Positions 48,946-61,462 of a stretch of DNA of 64,000 nucleotides are shown here, piece after piece. Origin of the DNA: Rhododendron vialii (taxonomy: Eukaryota; Streptophyta; Magnoliopsida; Ericales; Ericaceae); contig NC_080562.1 of assembly GCF_030253575.1 (NCBI RefSeq), forward strand, positions 32,815,852 through 32,879,851. The letters are read 5' to 3'. The notes under the pieces were generated by a model. That model was not told the DNA's origin. It worked only from the letters and a program-made list of their open reading frames with translations, and made no database searches. How positions within the stretch are numbered: position 1 is the stretch's first letter; each line of letters begins with the position of its first letter. The position numbers and the translations under genes were made by a program.

Positions 48946-50105
48946 GGAATTAATCGTGGTGTGCGCAAGTTGACTTGAACATCTATTTATAAAAAAAAAT
49001 GCGATGCATGATAGATCTCTCCTTAATTACGTCTCCAAATTCCACTTTATTGTTCCATTCGAGGCTGACGATACTCCAAACCATTCAGCTCCAGCTCGTG
49101 ACATGCTGAGAAGAACATATACATAAGAAAACCGGCTTTGACTTCCATCGATTGGCACATGAAATTTTAGAAAATGAAATACTTCCAAGTTTAAAATTTT
49201 ATACTAAAAAACAAAATGTCGAGGCTTTTGATTGGGAAGTTAACTAGCTAGCAATCAAGAGCCTCGTGAAATCTTTCATTACATCGAGGTTCGATTTTTA
49301 TTCGCGTGCAATTAGTATTCGTATTGCATACGTAGCTCATCCGAATTGTCCTGGCTTAATTGGACCAAGACGATGAAATAAAGTGCACGTTTCTATTCTT
49401 AGAGCTAGGTAATTTGCTGATGAAATCAATCTCCAAGAATGGGAGACAAGCGGCAGCGTCCGAGTCCGATCGAGTCCAAAAAACAAGTCTCTATCTTGTA
49501 AAACTGGATCATGATCCTGTCCAACGATAATTGCAACAGCCCATCTTTATCTCCATATATTCACGATTTCCCTGACGTTCTGTTCTGCATGCATGCCTTC
49601 CCATACCCAGTCCTCCGCTACACGACACTTTCCTCTGTCTTTGCATTCGTGTCTCTCTTCAATAAGGCTGCTGATTCCTACAAGTATTCTTAATTTGCAC
49701 ATAATTTTTTTATAACTGGATGTCCGGGCCAGCTTGCGTGCATCTCGACTAATTCCAAGGCCCTGAAGGTAACGACCGGGGCACATTACTCTTAGTGTTC
49801 CCAAGGTTTGGGATGATTGGCCTCCGTAAGATTCGAACATGCTATCTTGTAGTCAAACACTTATTGTTTTGTCATGCCCATTTTGCCAACCCCTTGGAAT
49901 TTCTTTGCACATAATTTTTACAACTTCTTTGTATCAAATTTCCAGTCATAGCTAGTTGCAATGCTGTTCTATGAATTCTCTTAAAAGTTTCCGAAAATTT
50001 ACAAATGTCAGGGGCCCGGCCTCCTACTTTGGAGCATCACTTTTAATCTTTGTTTATGTCCCCGAAAAAGTCGTGTAGGACCGACTTTGTCATTATGTGA
50101 AATGA
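48946..50105. other. Gene-free stretch
   Basis: AT-rich; no supportable gene or repeat recognised. Confidence 0.45.
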
Positions 50106-50236
50106 AAGAGAGAAGTTTTGGACGATCCAAATTAAATACAATCTATTACCGTTGATAGATTATTTTTAATTTGGATCGTCCAAAATATTTTTAAACGGTC
50201 GAGATTGAGCGTCGCCGTGAATAAGATTTTCTCTAT
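50106..50236. mobile_element. Foldback MITE, family A, short copy
   Basis: Shares AATCTATTACCGTTGATAGA, GGATCGTCCAAAA and GCCGTGAATAAGATTTTCTCT with the element at 19492-19714, and is itself folded back around the central AATCTATT. Confidence 0.65.
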
Positions 50237-50539
50237 GCGAAGAGAAATAGGTCAAGATAATAAAATGGAGTTAATTCTTACATCATTTTTTTCCTGTACA
50301 AAATCCTCCATAAAGTCAAGGGTATGTTTACATTTTTTTTCCCCCAACTCAAAAGGCTCTACAGATTCAAAGATTTGAACACACACAGGCCTAGATGAAA
50401 GGGCTTGGGAATAGTTGTTGAGGGCTCGGCTATAACCAGCTTGAAGGCAGCACGATTCATGCGCAATAGTCCAAGCAAGTAACCGTTCTACTAACATGCA
50501 ATTTATATTCTCCCGGACTTTGCTCCTGTACTATAGCCA

Positions 50540-50701
50540 TCTGTAACCCACCCTCACGTCGGTTAGCCTAAGTGCTATTGTACGGTCGCTCGTGTCTTAG
50601 ACTTTGAGAGTTTTGTTTCACTACTGAATTTGCGATGTAATCCTTGCCTTCGGGCTTTTGAAATGTAATGAAATTTGTTGTTGATTAAAAAAAAAAAAAA
50701 A
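50540..50701 (+). mobile_element. Probable LINE 3' end
   Basis: A plus-strand tail TGTAATGAAATTTGTTGTTG followed by about 15 A (50687-50701) is the usual end of plant L1-type elements. No coding part could be assigned upstream, and no target duplication was found. Confidence 0.4.
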
Positions 50702-52084
50702 CCTCACGTCTCATTGATCCTAAATCTCACCTATTTTTCAGTAGTTCCTTCATTGGACGTAAAATGAAGTACATCAAGATATTATTCAATGGTTCAAGTC
50801 ATTCATTTTTTCAATCAAAAAACGGTAGGGGAAAAAACCAAGGTGACGAATAATATCGCGATATTCATCTAAACAAAGCATATTCGATTGTCTATTTCTC
50901 TTATTTCGAATATGCATTTCGACTAAACTATGACCGATTCCCGATCAACCTGATTTAGCTAGTAAATGTAATCAAATCAAAATGTACAAAGTATAACGGT
51001 TCGGATAGTTCAATGGGACAATCTTTAATTAATATTACGTCACATAAGAAACCATAAATGATGAAATGATCTTGGTTGTAGAACAGTGAGGTGGATTAAT
51101 TCTGCTCGAAATTCTAATGCAACTGTTCAATTAATTGTCAAAAAGTGTGTTATTTCAGCTTTTTCTTTTCTTTTTCCCTTCTCATGAATTGGATAAAAAG
51201 CTTGCGGAATGGAGTAGTCATTTTAGGTGGAGTTCTGATCCCTACTTATCCGTTTGTTCAAACGTAAGAGACTTTCAAAGCAGTTTGTTTCGTCAGCACT
51301 GTTAGAAACCAGACCCTATACACCGGAGTACCGAACTTGTTCACACTCTCCTCCTCTACGGATCCGGGGATCCTGTATGGCGGACTGCCTATGGAGTTGT
51401 AGTGTATCACGCCAATCGTCTATCTCAGCAATCAACTCTTCCCTATAAATGTTTGTTTAAAAATCAAATGTTTGTTTTAAATCCGGACCATTACAAACAC
51501 TTTTGGACGCTAGAATGATGCATCACAACCCCTGTAGTGCACGATTTCCGAATCCTCCCCCACATTTGATGATATGAGTCGTTCATTTTGCATAGCTGAA
51601 TGTGGTAAGTGTCTGTTTAAGAACCCAAGTAGATAGAAAAATACATTTTTTTGAACGAATCATATTTGCCAAAAGAGTAATGTGCAGTCAAACTATGATC
51701 ATTCATTTCCTTTAATAGAACTGTGATTCGATCAGGCCTTGATCGATGTCCGATCATCCCGATTTTTGGCATCACTGACAGGCACATAGACGCCTACAAA
51801 ATCAATGGCTTAGACCGTTAAATGAGACTGTAATGTGTATCTTTCTTTTTCTTTTTTTTTTTTTTCACTCGAGAGACATATAAAGAACAAAAAAAAAAAA
51901 AAAAAAATACTTTCCTCAACTAAGCCCCTTCGCGACCCTTCAACTAAGCCTGGTTGGGTGATATAGGATTTGGCTCTTTCCTCCGTTGCTATATATAACA
52001 ATGAATTTTCTTTGTAGCCATATCGCTATATCTAATGAATTTTTGATGGATAAGAAAAAAAAAAGTTGGATCAACGGCTAGTTA
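50702..52084. other. Gene-free stretch
   Basis: A-rich and T-rich runs at 51851-51864 and 51890-51907. No gene recognised. Confidence 0.45.
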
Positions 52085-52304
52085 GGGCTGTGCACAGTCC
52101 AGATTGGAGTGGATTCTTATGAATCCAATTCTAATTCATGAGTCACGATTTTTAGAAAATACAATCCATGTTTGGACCAAAAGTCTCATGGTTCGGTTCC
52201 AATCCTCAAGTCATGGATCTGTCCCAGTTTTATCCACGAATTATATCAACCAAACTTGGCTATTTGATTTTTCAGACTCCAATAAAACCAAATCTTACAT
52301 TATT

Positions 52305-53120
52305 TTTTTTGATCGGCGAAATTTTTTATTAGGAATCTTGTCAAAGGTACAACAAGAAAGGGAAAGGGGAGCCCAACCAAAGGTTGGACAAATACAGCCA
52401 AGGGCAAAAGCCCAATCCACTGGACAAGCCCGAAAGCCTAAGGCCTAAAATGCCAAAATCAAACAATGAAGCTCAAGAAAACCCCAAAGGCCAAAAAGCC
52501 CAAATATTACAATTAAGCCCAATCTGATGGCCTAAAGCCCGAATATACAACAAAGCCCAATCCAGAAGCCCAAAACTAAACCCTAAAGCATAACCACATC
52601 ACGACCACCCGCCGCACCACCAGGTCTTGACAGAACCACCACTAAACTGTCGGAATACTCCTCCACCCCAGCACGCCACCAATCAGCAACCCATGGAGAA
52701 ACACACCGGCCACCAGACACCACTGCCGCGGAAGCACCCATTGCCGTTAAGCTAGAACCGTGAAAGCCCAAGGGACGGACACGGCGGGAGACCATAACGC
52801 CGCCGCCTTCCACCACCGCTCAGCTGCCATGCCGTTAGGCAAAATCCAGGAGAACCCAATAGTTACTCAGACTGGAAGCAAGAACAGGAGGCTAAGGGAC
52901 GAAGAAACACAGGAAAAGGGGCGAACGGCCGGCTATGTTCTGTAGTAACGAGGGTTTGGGGTTAAAAAAAAACAGAGGGGAAAGAGATAGACAGAGAGAA
53001 CGAGTAAAACATACCACCGTCGATTCTACGTAGCGTGACTAAACCGATACGTGGTCGCCGAACAACAGCCCGAGAAAACGACCTCGAAGAAGCCAGGCGT
53101 CCAAATCCCTGACACTAACA
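52305..53120 (-). mobile_element. Short non-autonomous retroposon (LINE-type tail) with 16-bp target duplication
   Basis: CAAATCTTACATTATT flanks the 816-bp insert exactly on both sides (52289-52304 and 53121-53136). On the minus strand the insert ends AAAAATTTCGCCGATCAAAA, the common 3' end of plant LINEs. The other end begins TGTTAGTGTCAGGGATTTGG. The middle is rich in GGGCTT and has no reverse transcriptase. It splits an older repeat whose left part lies at 52085-52288. Confidence 0.85.
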
Positions 53121-53490
53121 CAAATCTTACATTATTACAGCAAATAAAAAGGAGAGATAAAAAATAGCAGCAAGCAAGCAAATCTGTGTCTCAACTTCAT
53201 TTAGCAAAAGCAAATCTCTGTCTCGAACATCATTTATTTAGTGATCACAAGAATCTAGTACAATAACAAAGCATTCATATCCCGTAGGTAAAATTATAAA
53301 ATAGTTAAAAAGAATTATAAAAATGGGTAAAATTATTATTATTTACTATATAGAGCATCTATATTATATATATTTTTAAATATTTCATAGTCCAGTTTGA
53401 TTTATCCATGGTTTGGAGAAAAAAAAAATTCCAATTCATATCTCACGATTTTGTAATTTTCGAATCGATGTGTCATGTGTGTGTATATAT

Positions 53491-53790
53491 ATCCACAGAC
53501 AAATCCAAAACTATTCGGTCAATATTGAATCCACGGGTTCACCAGATTTTGTTGCGCAGCCATACCACTGGCTAGAGTTTATGTGTGTATGTATATATAT
53601 ATAAATAAATTCACGGACAAATCCAAAACTATTCGGTCAAAACTGAATCTATGGGTTCACCGGATTTTTTTGCGCTTCCATACCACTAGCTAATATATAT
53701 TAATCCACGGACAAATCCAAAACTATTCGATGAAAACTGAATCCACGGGTGCACCAGATTTTTTTGCGCGGAGGATGGAGTATTACATTG
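53491..53790. repeat. Three tandem units of 94-118 bp
   Basis: Units start at 53491, 53609 and 53703. Each has CACGGACAAATCCAAAACTA, TTCG-T-AA-A-TGAATC and GGGTTCACC-GATTTT-TTGCGC. Length differences come from TA-rich spacers. Confidence 0.85.
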
Positions 53791-54960
53791 CGGGACCTCT
53801 TCAATCGGCTCTTATGATTGGACCGATAGAAGACCAAAGGTGCTTTTGTAAGCGTGGCAGCCTATGTACCTTTCATAACCTATTTTATTGAACTACAATT
53901 TCTATAGTATAATGATAAATCCCCTTTTCGAATTATGTCAGATTTTCAAAGTAATTTTTCCAATTATTTATACTTTGTGTTGAATAGTGTAATCTAAAAA
54001 TGCCGAACGCAAAAAAAATTCTTATCTGGTTCAGCAATTCCTAAAGCACCACCTTCACTGATTTATAAATACTCCGATCCAGACCCCTTGTATTGAGATT
54101 TGGATTCTTTCATGAAATCTTACGACCTTAATTATATTCTCCGTCTTGATTAAAAGAGAAAAGAAAAAAAAAAATCCTTCGGTCATCCCAGAGACCTCTA
54201 CAAAATCCTCATCATATATATTAAATCTTTTGTTATAGTACTTTTTATTTTGTCAAATTTTACTTTTTATTTTGTCAAATTTTAGACAAGATTGTCTGTC
54301 TTACACATCACAAAATAATAAAAAACGATAGTAATATTTTACTCTTTCACATACCAAATTTATTTTATCAAAATGTAACGTAAGTATTTTACATTTTGAT
54401 TGGAGTTGTTTCGAATGTTGATCCTTTCCCTTGACATCTTTTGTCCAATTTGACGTTGCTCAGTTGGAGATGCTCCTGGGCAGTTTAAAAAAGAAAATTG
54501 ATATCCACACTCCCCATTTCTCCACCTACACTCTTTTTTCTTTTCTTTTTTTGTCTCTATTGGAGTGAACTTACTAAAATGCCCCTTATTTAAAAAAAAA
54601 AACTACTAATAAAGTACTTGTGTAACAGAAAAACGGAAGCAGTTATGTGAATAGCAATGAAAATGGTGAGGTCACTGAAGAAGACAAGTAGGAGAACCGC
54701 TCGTAAGCGATGTGCCAGAGAGAGAGAGAGAGAGGCATTGATTTAGCCAACTGATGATCTCATTTATCAAGAAAGTGATCAATAGTGATAAAACCAATAA
54801 AAAGAGATAAACATTAAATGAAATAGCTAGCTAGGGTCAGAAATGGGGTAGAAATTTCCTTGGGTTTTGTTGTCTTTCTTCCTTCTTCTTATCCATGCAA
54901 ATGGAGGGGTGGCAGAAACTTTTATTTTATCACAAGTATGGAGGAGACCCCTTCCCTTCC
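53791..54960. other. Isocitrate lyase upstream region
   Basis: AT-rich; includes a short GA run at 54719-54734. No gene seen. The left part is repeat-like, and the right 300 bp presumably hold the promoter. Confidence 0.45.
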
Positions 54961-54966
54961 ATGTGT

Positions 54967-54980
54967 TATAAATATAAAAG
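54967..54980 (+). promoter_or_regulatory. TATA box of isocitrate lyase
   Basis: TATAAATATAAAAG lies about 120 bp upstream of the start codon, followed by a leader with A-rich sequence before TTGCCATGGC. The ATG context matches the plant start consensus. Confidence 0.75.
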
Positions 54981-55087
54981 GGGTACTTGGCACCTCCAAC
55001 TGCATGAACTTATACAAAGACATATCCTTCTTGTAGCTTTCTACAAAACAAAACAAAAAAAAAAACAGAAAACAAAGAGTTCTTGCC

Positions 55088-58000
55088 ATGGCTGCATCTT
55101 TTTCAGTTCCTTCAATGGTAAGATTTTCAGTAGTTAGTTTCTTTCCCCTCTTCTAAATCCTATAGTAGTTGTCGTTCTTTGTTTTCTCTCTTGAAATATC
55201 GAAAAACACCGTTCGGTGATGGGTGTTTTGAGTCACAAAAAGGGCCTCTAAATCTCAAGTTTTGTGATGTTTCCTGTTCCCTCTAGCTAGCTTCTCAGTT
55301 TTCCCTTCCGAATAGGGTTCTGATCACACAGACTGATCAGGTTTAGCCTTTTTAAAAGTCACTCACTACTTTTTTTAATCCAAACCCACCCTGCCTCTAT
55401 TTTCCTATCGACTGACGGATGGGTTTTGATCGTACTTCTTTGTAAACAGGTCCTGGAGGAAGAAGGGAGGTTCGAAGCAGAAGTAGCAGAGGTGCAAGCA
55501 TGGTGGAACTCGGAGCGGTTCAAGCTCACGCGCCGCCCTTACTCCGCCCGAGACGTCGTCTCTCTCCGTGGAAACCTCCGTCAGAGCTACGGCTCCAACG
55601 AGCTGGCCAAGAAGCTGTGGAGGACCCTCAAGACCCACCAAGCCAACAGCACCGCTTCGAGGACGTTTGGAGCCCTAGACCCAGTCCAAGTCACCATGAT
55701 GGCCAAGCACTTGGACTCCATTTACGTCTCCGGGTGGCAGTGCTCGTCTACCCACACCAGCACCAATGAGCCTGGACCCGACCTCGCTGATTACCCTTAC
55801 GATACCGTTCCAAACAAGGTATATGGTAGTACTTTGGTGACCACATTTCGTGATCATATATCGGATGTATTTGTGACCAGTTACCAATGTGCCCCATTTG
55901 TCAATCGTTCAGTCGAGCACGTTCTACACGTTACATCAAAATGTGGCACTTTTTAATGTAAAAAAATATGATTTGAGCGTATTGTTTATAGAAAGATTAG
56001 GTTTAATTAATCAAAGGTTATGTTTAGGTTGATCATACCATAGTTGTCAAATCGAGAATTGAAATGGTCATTTTTCAAATCGTGAATCGCTCCGATTTAG
56101 TCACGACTTCTATAATGCATAGAAACCTATGCTTATTTATTGATTAGGGTAACAACAATATATACAACAAAAGAAAGATTTAGGCCTAAATCAATAAAAA
56201 CCTTCTTCTAAATGATGATTTGATAATAACATGGAGTATTAGGTAAGCTGCATCTATTGCAACTACCAAGAGATGATGATTTGTAAATCCTACTTTTGGT
56301 TCTTTTTGTACAAAAGAGTTATAAGTACAAAATAAACCCTTAGCAGGTCTATAAGGTGATTATATTCTCTTTATCTTCCTCATTTTCGATTCACTCTTGT
56401 AATAATTCTTCTTAATTTTCTTATTATCTATCCATATAACATAGACAAAAGATGACATAACAATACTAAAGACCTTAAAAAAAATAGTTTGAACCATTTT
56501 CAAATAACAAAAGAAGCAAAACAAGATTAAAAATGAATTTTGGAAATTTTAAGTGAATCGAACGATTCACCGATTCAATTCACCGATTCACTTATGATTC
56601 GCAGCTATTTCCGATTCAGGCAGCCTATTCATACGATTCTGACAACTATGGATCATACACATGACTAGAATCAATCTCATATGGGTGGAGTAATTGAAGG
56701 TATCTAGAGTTCTAAACCGAAATGATTGGTGGGGTGGGAGCATGACAACAAGTAATAGTTTACCCTCAAAGCTCTTAGATTCAACTTTCAACTAATGAAA
56801 TCCTTTGAGGCAGCTGCTGAAGGTTTACCTGGTCGTTACTTTAAGGGTCCCCTAATGGTCGGGGGAAGTTTCCACGGTCATTACTTTTAGGGTCAAGGAT
56901 AAATAAGATGCATGTAAGTCGGCTGGACACTTGGTTATTAAAGGAAAACGAGATATATAGTCTGAGAGTTCCTTTTTCTTAGACTAGTGGGATTTGATTA
57001 GTCTGCTACGGATGTGTTCTCATTTCTGATATTTTGCATGAACCATCTTTTTGATGGGCCTAATGAAGTTAATGGTTCACTATGTTTGTATGGAATCCGT
57101 GGTAGATAAGGTTGAAACAAGCATGATGGTAAGATGCATTGTCCAAAATATGGAACCACCTCACGTGTTCATAGCAATATGTGGTATGCTGTGTTCCTAG
57201 AAAAAGTACCCAAAACTGATTATCAGTTGTAAATTAAGGGTGTGAGGCACCTAGATAATGAAGCTGGGTTTTATATTGAGTGTTTCTTTGGATACTTGTT
57301 CTGGATCTGTAGCATTGTGGTGTCCAAAACATACAATTCTAGATTTTTCTCTCATTGTATGATTCTGGATCTGTCTAACTATTGTATGATTCTGCGATTA
57401 TGCTGTTGTGACGAAGGGAAGATGGTACCATGTCTATCACCAGTTGTGCAATGTTGATACTCCGTAAGATTTTGGTTTGTATTTCGGAGCTGTATTTGAC
57501 TGCCAGAGCCTGCTCAAATATAGCTGTGAATTGTGACCTGTTTTGCGTCTGATTAATCTTACCTGCTAATATGCTATTATATCCTTGCTTTATTTGATTT
57601 CTATCGTTCTTACTGCTTATGCATTTTACTAGATTCATGGTATTGTGTTTGTTAAAGTATCTTTTTTGCATTACTCTGAAATTTTAATATCCAAATCCCC
57701 AACAGGTTGAGCACCTCTTCTTTGCCCAGCAATACCATGACAGGAAACAACGAGAGGCTCGGATGAGCATGAGCAGAGAAGAGAGAGCCAGAACTCCTTA
57801 CATTGACTACCTGAAACCCATCATAGCCGATGGGGACACTGGATTCGGTGGGGCCACTGCCACCGTCAAGCTCTGCAAGCTATTTGTGGAGCGCGGAGCC
57901 GCCGGGGTCCACATCGAGGACCAGTCATCGGTGACCAAAAAGTGTGGTCACATGGCTGGAAAAGTCCTAGTTGCCGTTAGCGAACACATCAACAGGCTTG

Positions 58001-59400
58001 TGGCTGCTAGGCTGCAGTTTGATGTGATGGGAGTGGAGACGGTGTTGGTAGCTCGAACAGATGCGGTTGCCGCCACTCTGATTCAGACCAATGTGGACAC
58101 TAGGGACCACCAGTTCATTTTAGGGTGCACAAACCGGAATCTCAAAGGAAAGAGCTTAGCTACTTTGCTTTCTGAAGCAATGACAGCTGGGAAAAATGGG
58201 GCTGACCTCCAATCCATTGAGGACAACTGGCTATCGATGGCAAAACTGAAGACCTTTTCGGATTGCGTTGTAGACGCAATTAAGGAGTCCAATGCTAATG
58301 AGATTGAGAAGAGGAGGCGGTTGAATGAGTGGATGAACCATTCGAGTTTCGACAAGTGTGTCTCCAATGAACAGGCAAGGGAAATTGCAGAGAGACTAGG
58401 GCTTCCAAATTTGTTCTGGGACTGGGATTTACCTAGGACCAGGGAAGGGTTTTACCGGTTCAAAGGCTCCGTGATGGCTGCTGTTGTCCGTGGGTGGGCA
58501 TTCGCCAACCACGCGGACATTATCTGGATGGAGACTGCAAGCCCTGACTTGATCGAGTGCACCACGTTTGCGGAAGGGGTGAAGTCGGTGCAGCCGGAGA
58601 TCATGTTGGCTTACAATCTCTCGCCTTCGTTCAACTGGGATGCCTCAGGAATGAGCGATGAACAGATGAGGGATTTCATTCCTAGGATTGCTAAGTTGGG
58701 TTATTGTTGGCAGTTCATTACTCTGGCTGGTTTCCACGCTGATGCGCTCATTGTTGATACTTTCGCTAAGGATTTTGCAAGGAGGGGAATGCTGGCTTAT
58801 GTGGAGAGGATCCAGAGGGAGGAGAGGAGCAATGGAGTTGACACGCTCGCGCATCAGAAGTGGTCTGGTGCGAATTACTATGATCGGGTTCTTAAGACTG
58901 TCCAGGGTGGGATTAGTTCTACTGCTGCCATGGGGAAAGGCAAGTTTTCATCCTCACTTTCTCTTATTTCTCAGGCTTTATTACACCATGCAGCAAATAA
59001 CAATAAATTCCATTGCATATTCACTTTAGTGGCAGTTTCACAGTTCATCTTCAGTAATGTTACAAGCCCGGGAAAAGTTTACAACAGTGTCCGGAACACT
59101 GTGCTGGTAGTTATTTATCGTCTTTTTGGCTTGTGGTTCTCGTTGCTAACACAAAATTTTGGACACGTTTCTATGAGAATTTTCTAGGTCTATTTTTTTC
59201 CTTGTTTCTCTGGTATGATCTATAAGAATGCAGTTGTAATAAGCTCTCACATTAGAGAACTGCACAAGACAGACTCAGTATTTTGTTATGATTTCTGTTC
59301 AGGAGTGACCGAGGAGCAGTTCAAGGACACATGGACTCGGCCAGGAGCTACGGATATGGGCGATGATGGCAGTACTGTGATTGCCAAGTCAAGAATGTAG
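55088..59400 (+). CDS. ICL: Isocitrate lyase, glyoxysomal
   Basis: Four exons, 55088-55117, 55450-55818, 57706-58939 and 59303-59400, total 1731 bp, or 576 aa, the usual plant length. The enzyme splits isocitrate to glyoxylate and succinate in the glyoxylate cycle, which turns stored lipid into sugar in seedlings. Seen directly: [10 protein letters not shown], then [19 protein letters not shown]; the N-terminal [20 protein letters not shown]; substrate loop [14 protein letters not shown]; the catalytic KKCGH at residues 211-215 (Cys 213); [29 protein letters not shown]; and the C-terminal tripeptide SRM, a peroxisomal targeting signal of the PTS1 type. The first two introns are GT-AG. Intron 3 starts AAAG|GCAAGT, a GC donor needed to give GKGVTEEQF. 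Intron 2 (1.9 kb) contains a hAT-type MITE. No broken part. Confidence 0.98.
56039..56650. mobile_element. hAT-type MITE in isocitrate lyase intron 2
   Basis: Ends CATAGTTGTCAAATCG and (reversed) CATAGTTGTCAGAATCG are inverted. GATCATAC flanks both sides (56031-56038 and 56651-56658), an 8-bp target duplication. Inner GATTCACCGATTCA motifs are repeated near the right end. Confidence 0.9.
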
Positions 59401-60020
59401 GAGACAGATTCGATAATGGTGATTCGCGGTGAGCTTGGGGGAATCTCCTGTGTCTTCGTTTTGCAGAACCGCAAGGACAAATAATCGCGTTTTGAATAAT
59501 TTCCAATTGGTGATCGGGTCATTGTGGGCGCTTTTAAGCCCAGACATTCTATGTTGGTTACTATTGTGGCTCTCTGAAACTTTATTAAAGAACAAAGTTG
59601 TTCTACGCTTTGTATTTTCGGTTTCGTTACGTGGGTTGGAATATGTACTGTGAAAGCTATATCGTGTCTTACTTTCTCTGGTAACAACCTTTTGTTCATT
59701 CGTTTTGCGTGTTTTTATTAGCTAGACTGGCTGCTTTGAAGGGTTGGAAATGTGTGTGCATTGGGCTGACACAGGATATTATTATGAAACACTGACTTGA
59801 TTAGTTGCTTTTACAACGGGGAGAGTCTCCCTTTTATAGGCATAAAAGGGTTTCTCGCTTGCATCATCGCTTAAGTCATTTATACAAATAAGTCACACAC
59901 CTACACACCTATAACATAACTTCTGACAACCTACCTTTTCACCTTTTGTACTATTATATCAATACAACCACTTATGGATGCCTTGTTGAAGCTTGGATTC
60001 TTCACTTCGGCTCTTTGTTG
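59401..60020. other. Isocitrate lyase 3' flank
   Basis: Probable 3' UTR to about 59650, then non-coding sequence. No gene seen. Confidence 0.5.
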
Positions 60021-60253
60021 CTCCCTCCATCCCAATTTAAGTATCCCTTACGATTTTGCGTGTCATTTTTAATGACTTATATCTCTCAACATAAATTATA
60101 TTTTATGTTTTTAAAATCATTGTCTTATAGAAATAATTGAGATGTATCAAATAAGATCCATATTGCATATTTTTAGCAATATATATTAAGAGATATAAGC
60201 AATTGAAAAGACACGCAAAATCGGAAAGGATACTTAAATTGGGACGGAGGGAG
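60021..60253. mobile_element. Stowaway-like MITE
   Basis: Ends CTCCCTCCATCCCAATTTAA and, inverted, CTCCCTCCGTCCCAATTTAA, extending through AAGTATCC. The interior folds back around TTAATATATA. TA follows the right end; the left flank is TG, so the target duplication is only partly kept. Confidence 0.85.
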
Positions 60254-61030
60254 TACTTATTTATATTTTTTGATAGCTGAGTGCTTGGATTCTGAATGTA
60301 ACGACCAAACAAATTATCAATGGTCCCAATGGCTTTTTTGTTGTTGGTAGGAGTTGAATTTGCGAGTTCGGGATGGATTTTTTTTTGTTGGTGGTGGGAG
60401 TTGAATTTGCGAGCTCGAGATGTAAGCTCGTTGTTGTACGCCGTCGATCGTTTTACTACGATTCTTGATTTGAAACAGGGAATCACTGTTGGGATAGGGG
60501 GCAGTGACTGAGAATGAGTGGATGATTCCTACAAGGTTACAATTAAGTTTTTATGAATTTGTTGATGCGATGGAGTGAAAGAACGTAGTAGATTATAGTA
60601 AGAAGACACTACTAGGATTTACTCCCGGTTAGATAAACGAACCACATCGCTCGAGTTTGAGTTCTTGTTTGCTTGTTAAAAATCGTTTGTTTGAAATTGG
60701 TTTGTTAAATAAACAAATTAAACTTGAACATTTTTTTTGAAGCTAGTTAAGGTTTTGAATCAAGCTCAACAAGTAACTATTCGGCTCGTTCGACTTATGA
60801 TATTTGTAAAGATCAGCTACTCCAAATCAGTTCGTAATCGGCTTGATTTGAGCAAACAAATCAAGCTTGAACATATCCCCAAAGCTTGTTATGTTACCAA
60901 CCCAAACTTGAACAAGTTGGTTTGTTTAACGACCCTACTCTCTTGTCCTATTGTTCACCGCCTTTTTCATTTTTTTTATTTTGACTTTTGATGTCTCAAA
61001 TTAATTACCCATCTTAAAAATGTCGAAGAA
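60254..61030. other. Gene-free stretch with old hAT-like repeat
   Basis: Around 60640-60940 motifs such as AACGAACC, AAGCTTGAACA and CGGCTCGTTCG recall the element at 41125, strongly decayed. No gene seen. Confidence 0.35.
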
Positions 61031-61036
61031 CTACGA

Positions 61037-61462
61037 CTCCATTTGTTTGGACGTAAAATATTTTTGTGTGAAATATTTTACTTATTCCCTTATTTGGTTG
61101 GACAAAAAGTTGGAAAATATTTTACCGTGTAAATATTGTCCATAATCCGGTTGAAAATGATTTACTTTCAAAGCAATGGTAAGTTGTTTTGCCACTTCAA
61201 TCTTGTGCGGCTGTGCTAGTGACTATCATGTGTTTCCCTCTTTCCCTCTACTAAACTTCCACATTTGCCGTTTGACTGTACCTCTGTGTTGCAATTGTGT
61301 TTCAATTTTGGATGCCTTCATGACTAAACCAATTTTAAACTTTTGCTGGGAAAAGTATTTTTTAATGATTAACCAAACACCAAAAAATAACACGAAGAAA
61401 GATTCTTTTTTACAACATCATTTTACATTGTAAAATATTTTACATCAAAACAAACGGAGCCT
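61037..61462. mobile_element. MITE with ACTCCATTTGTTT ends
   Basis: Left ACTCCATTTGTTTGGACGTA, with TAAAATATTTT after it, pairs with the right TAAAATATTTTACATCAAAA followed by CAAACGGAGC. CTACG stands at both outer borders, a possible 5-bp target duplication. Confidence 0.65.

Noticed and set aside
50252-50497. Minus-strand frame weakly like a LINE RNase H domain
   Set aside because: Only a loose SLAW-type and AGYSRAL resemblance; no catalytic residues placed and no A tail nearby.
60320-60511. Short plus-strand frame with repeated VGVEFAS/VGVEFASS
   Set aside because: Arises from a short direct repeat (GGAGTTGAATTTGCGAG twice) in non-coding sequence.
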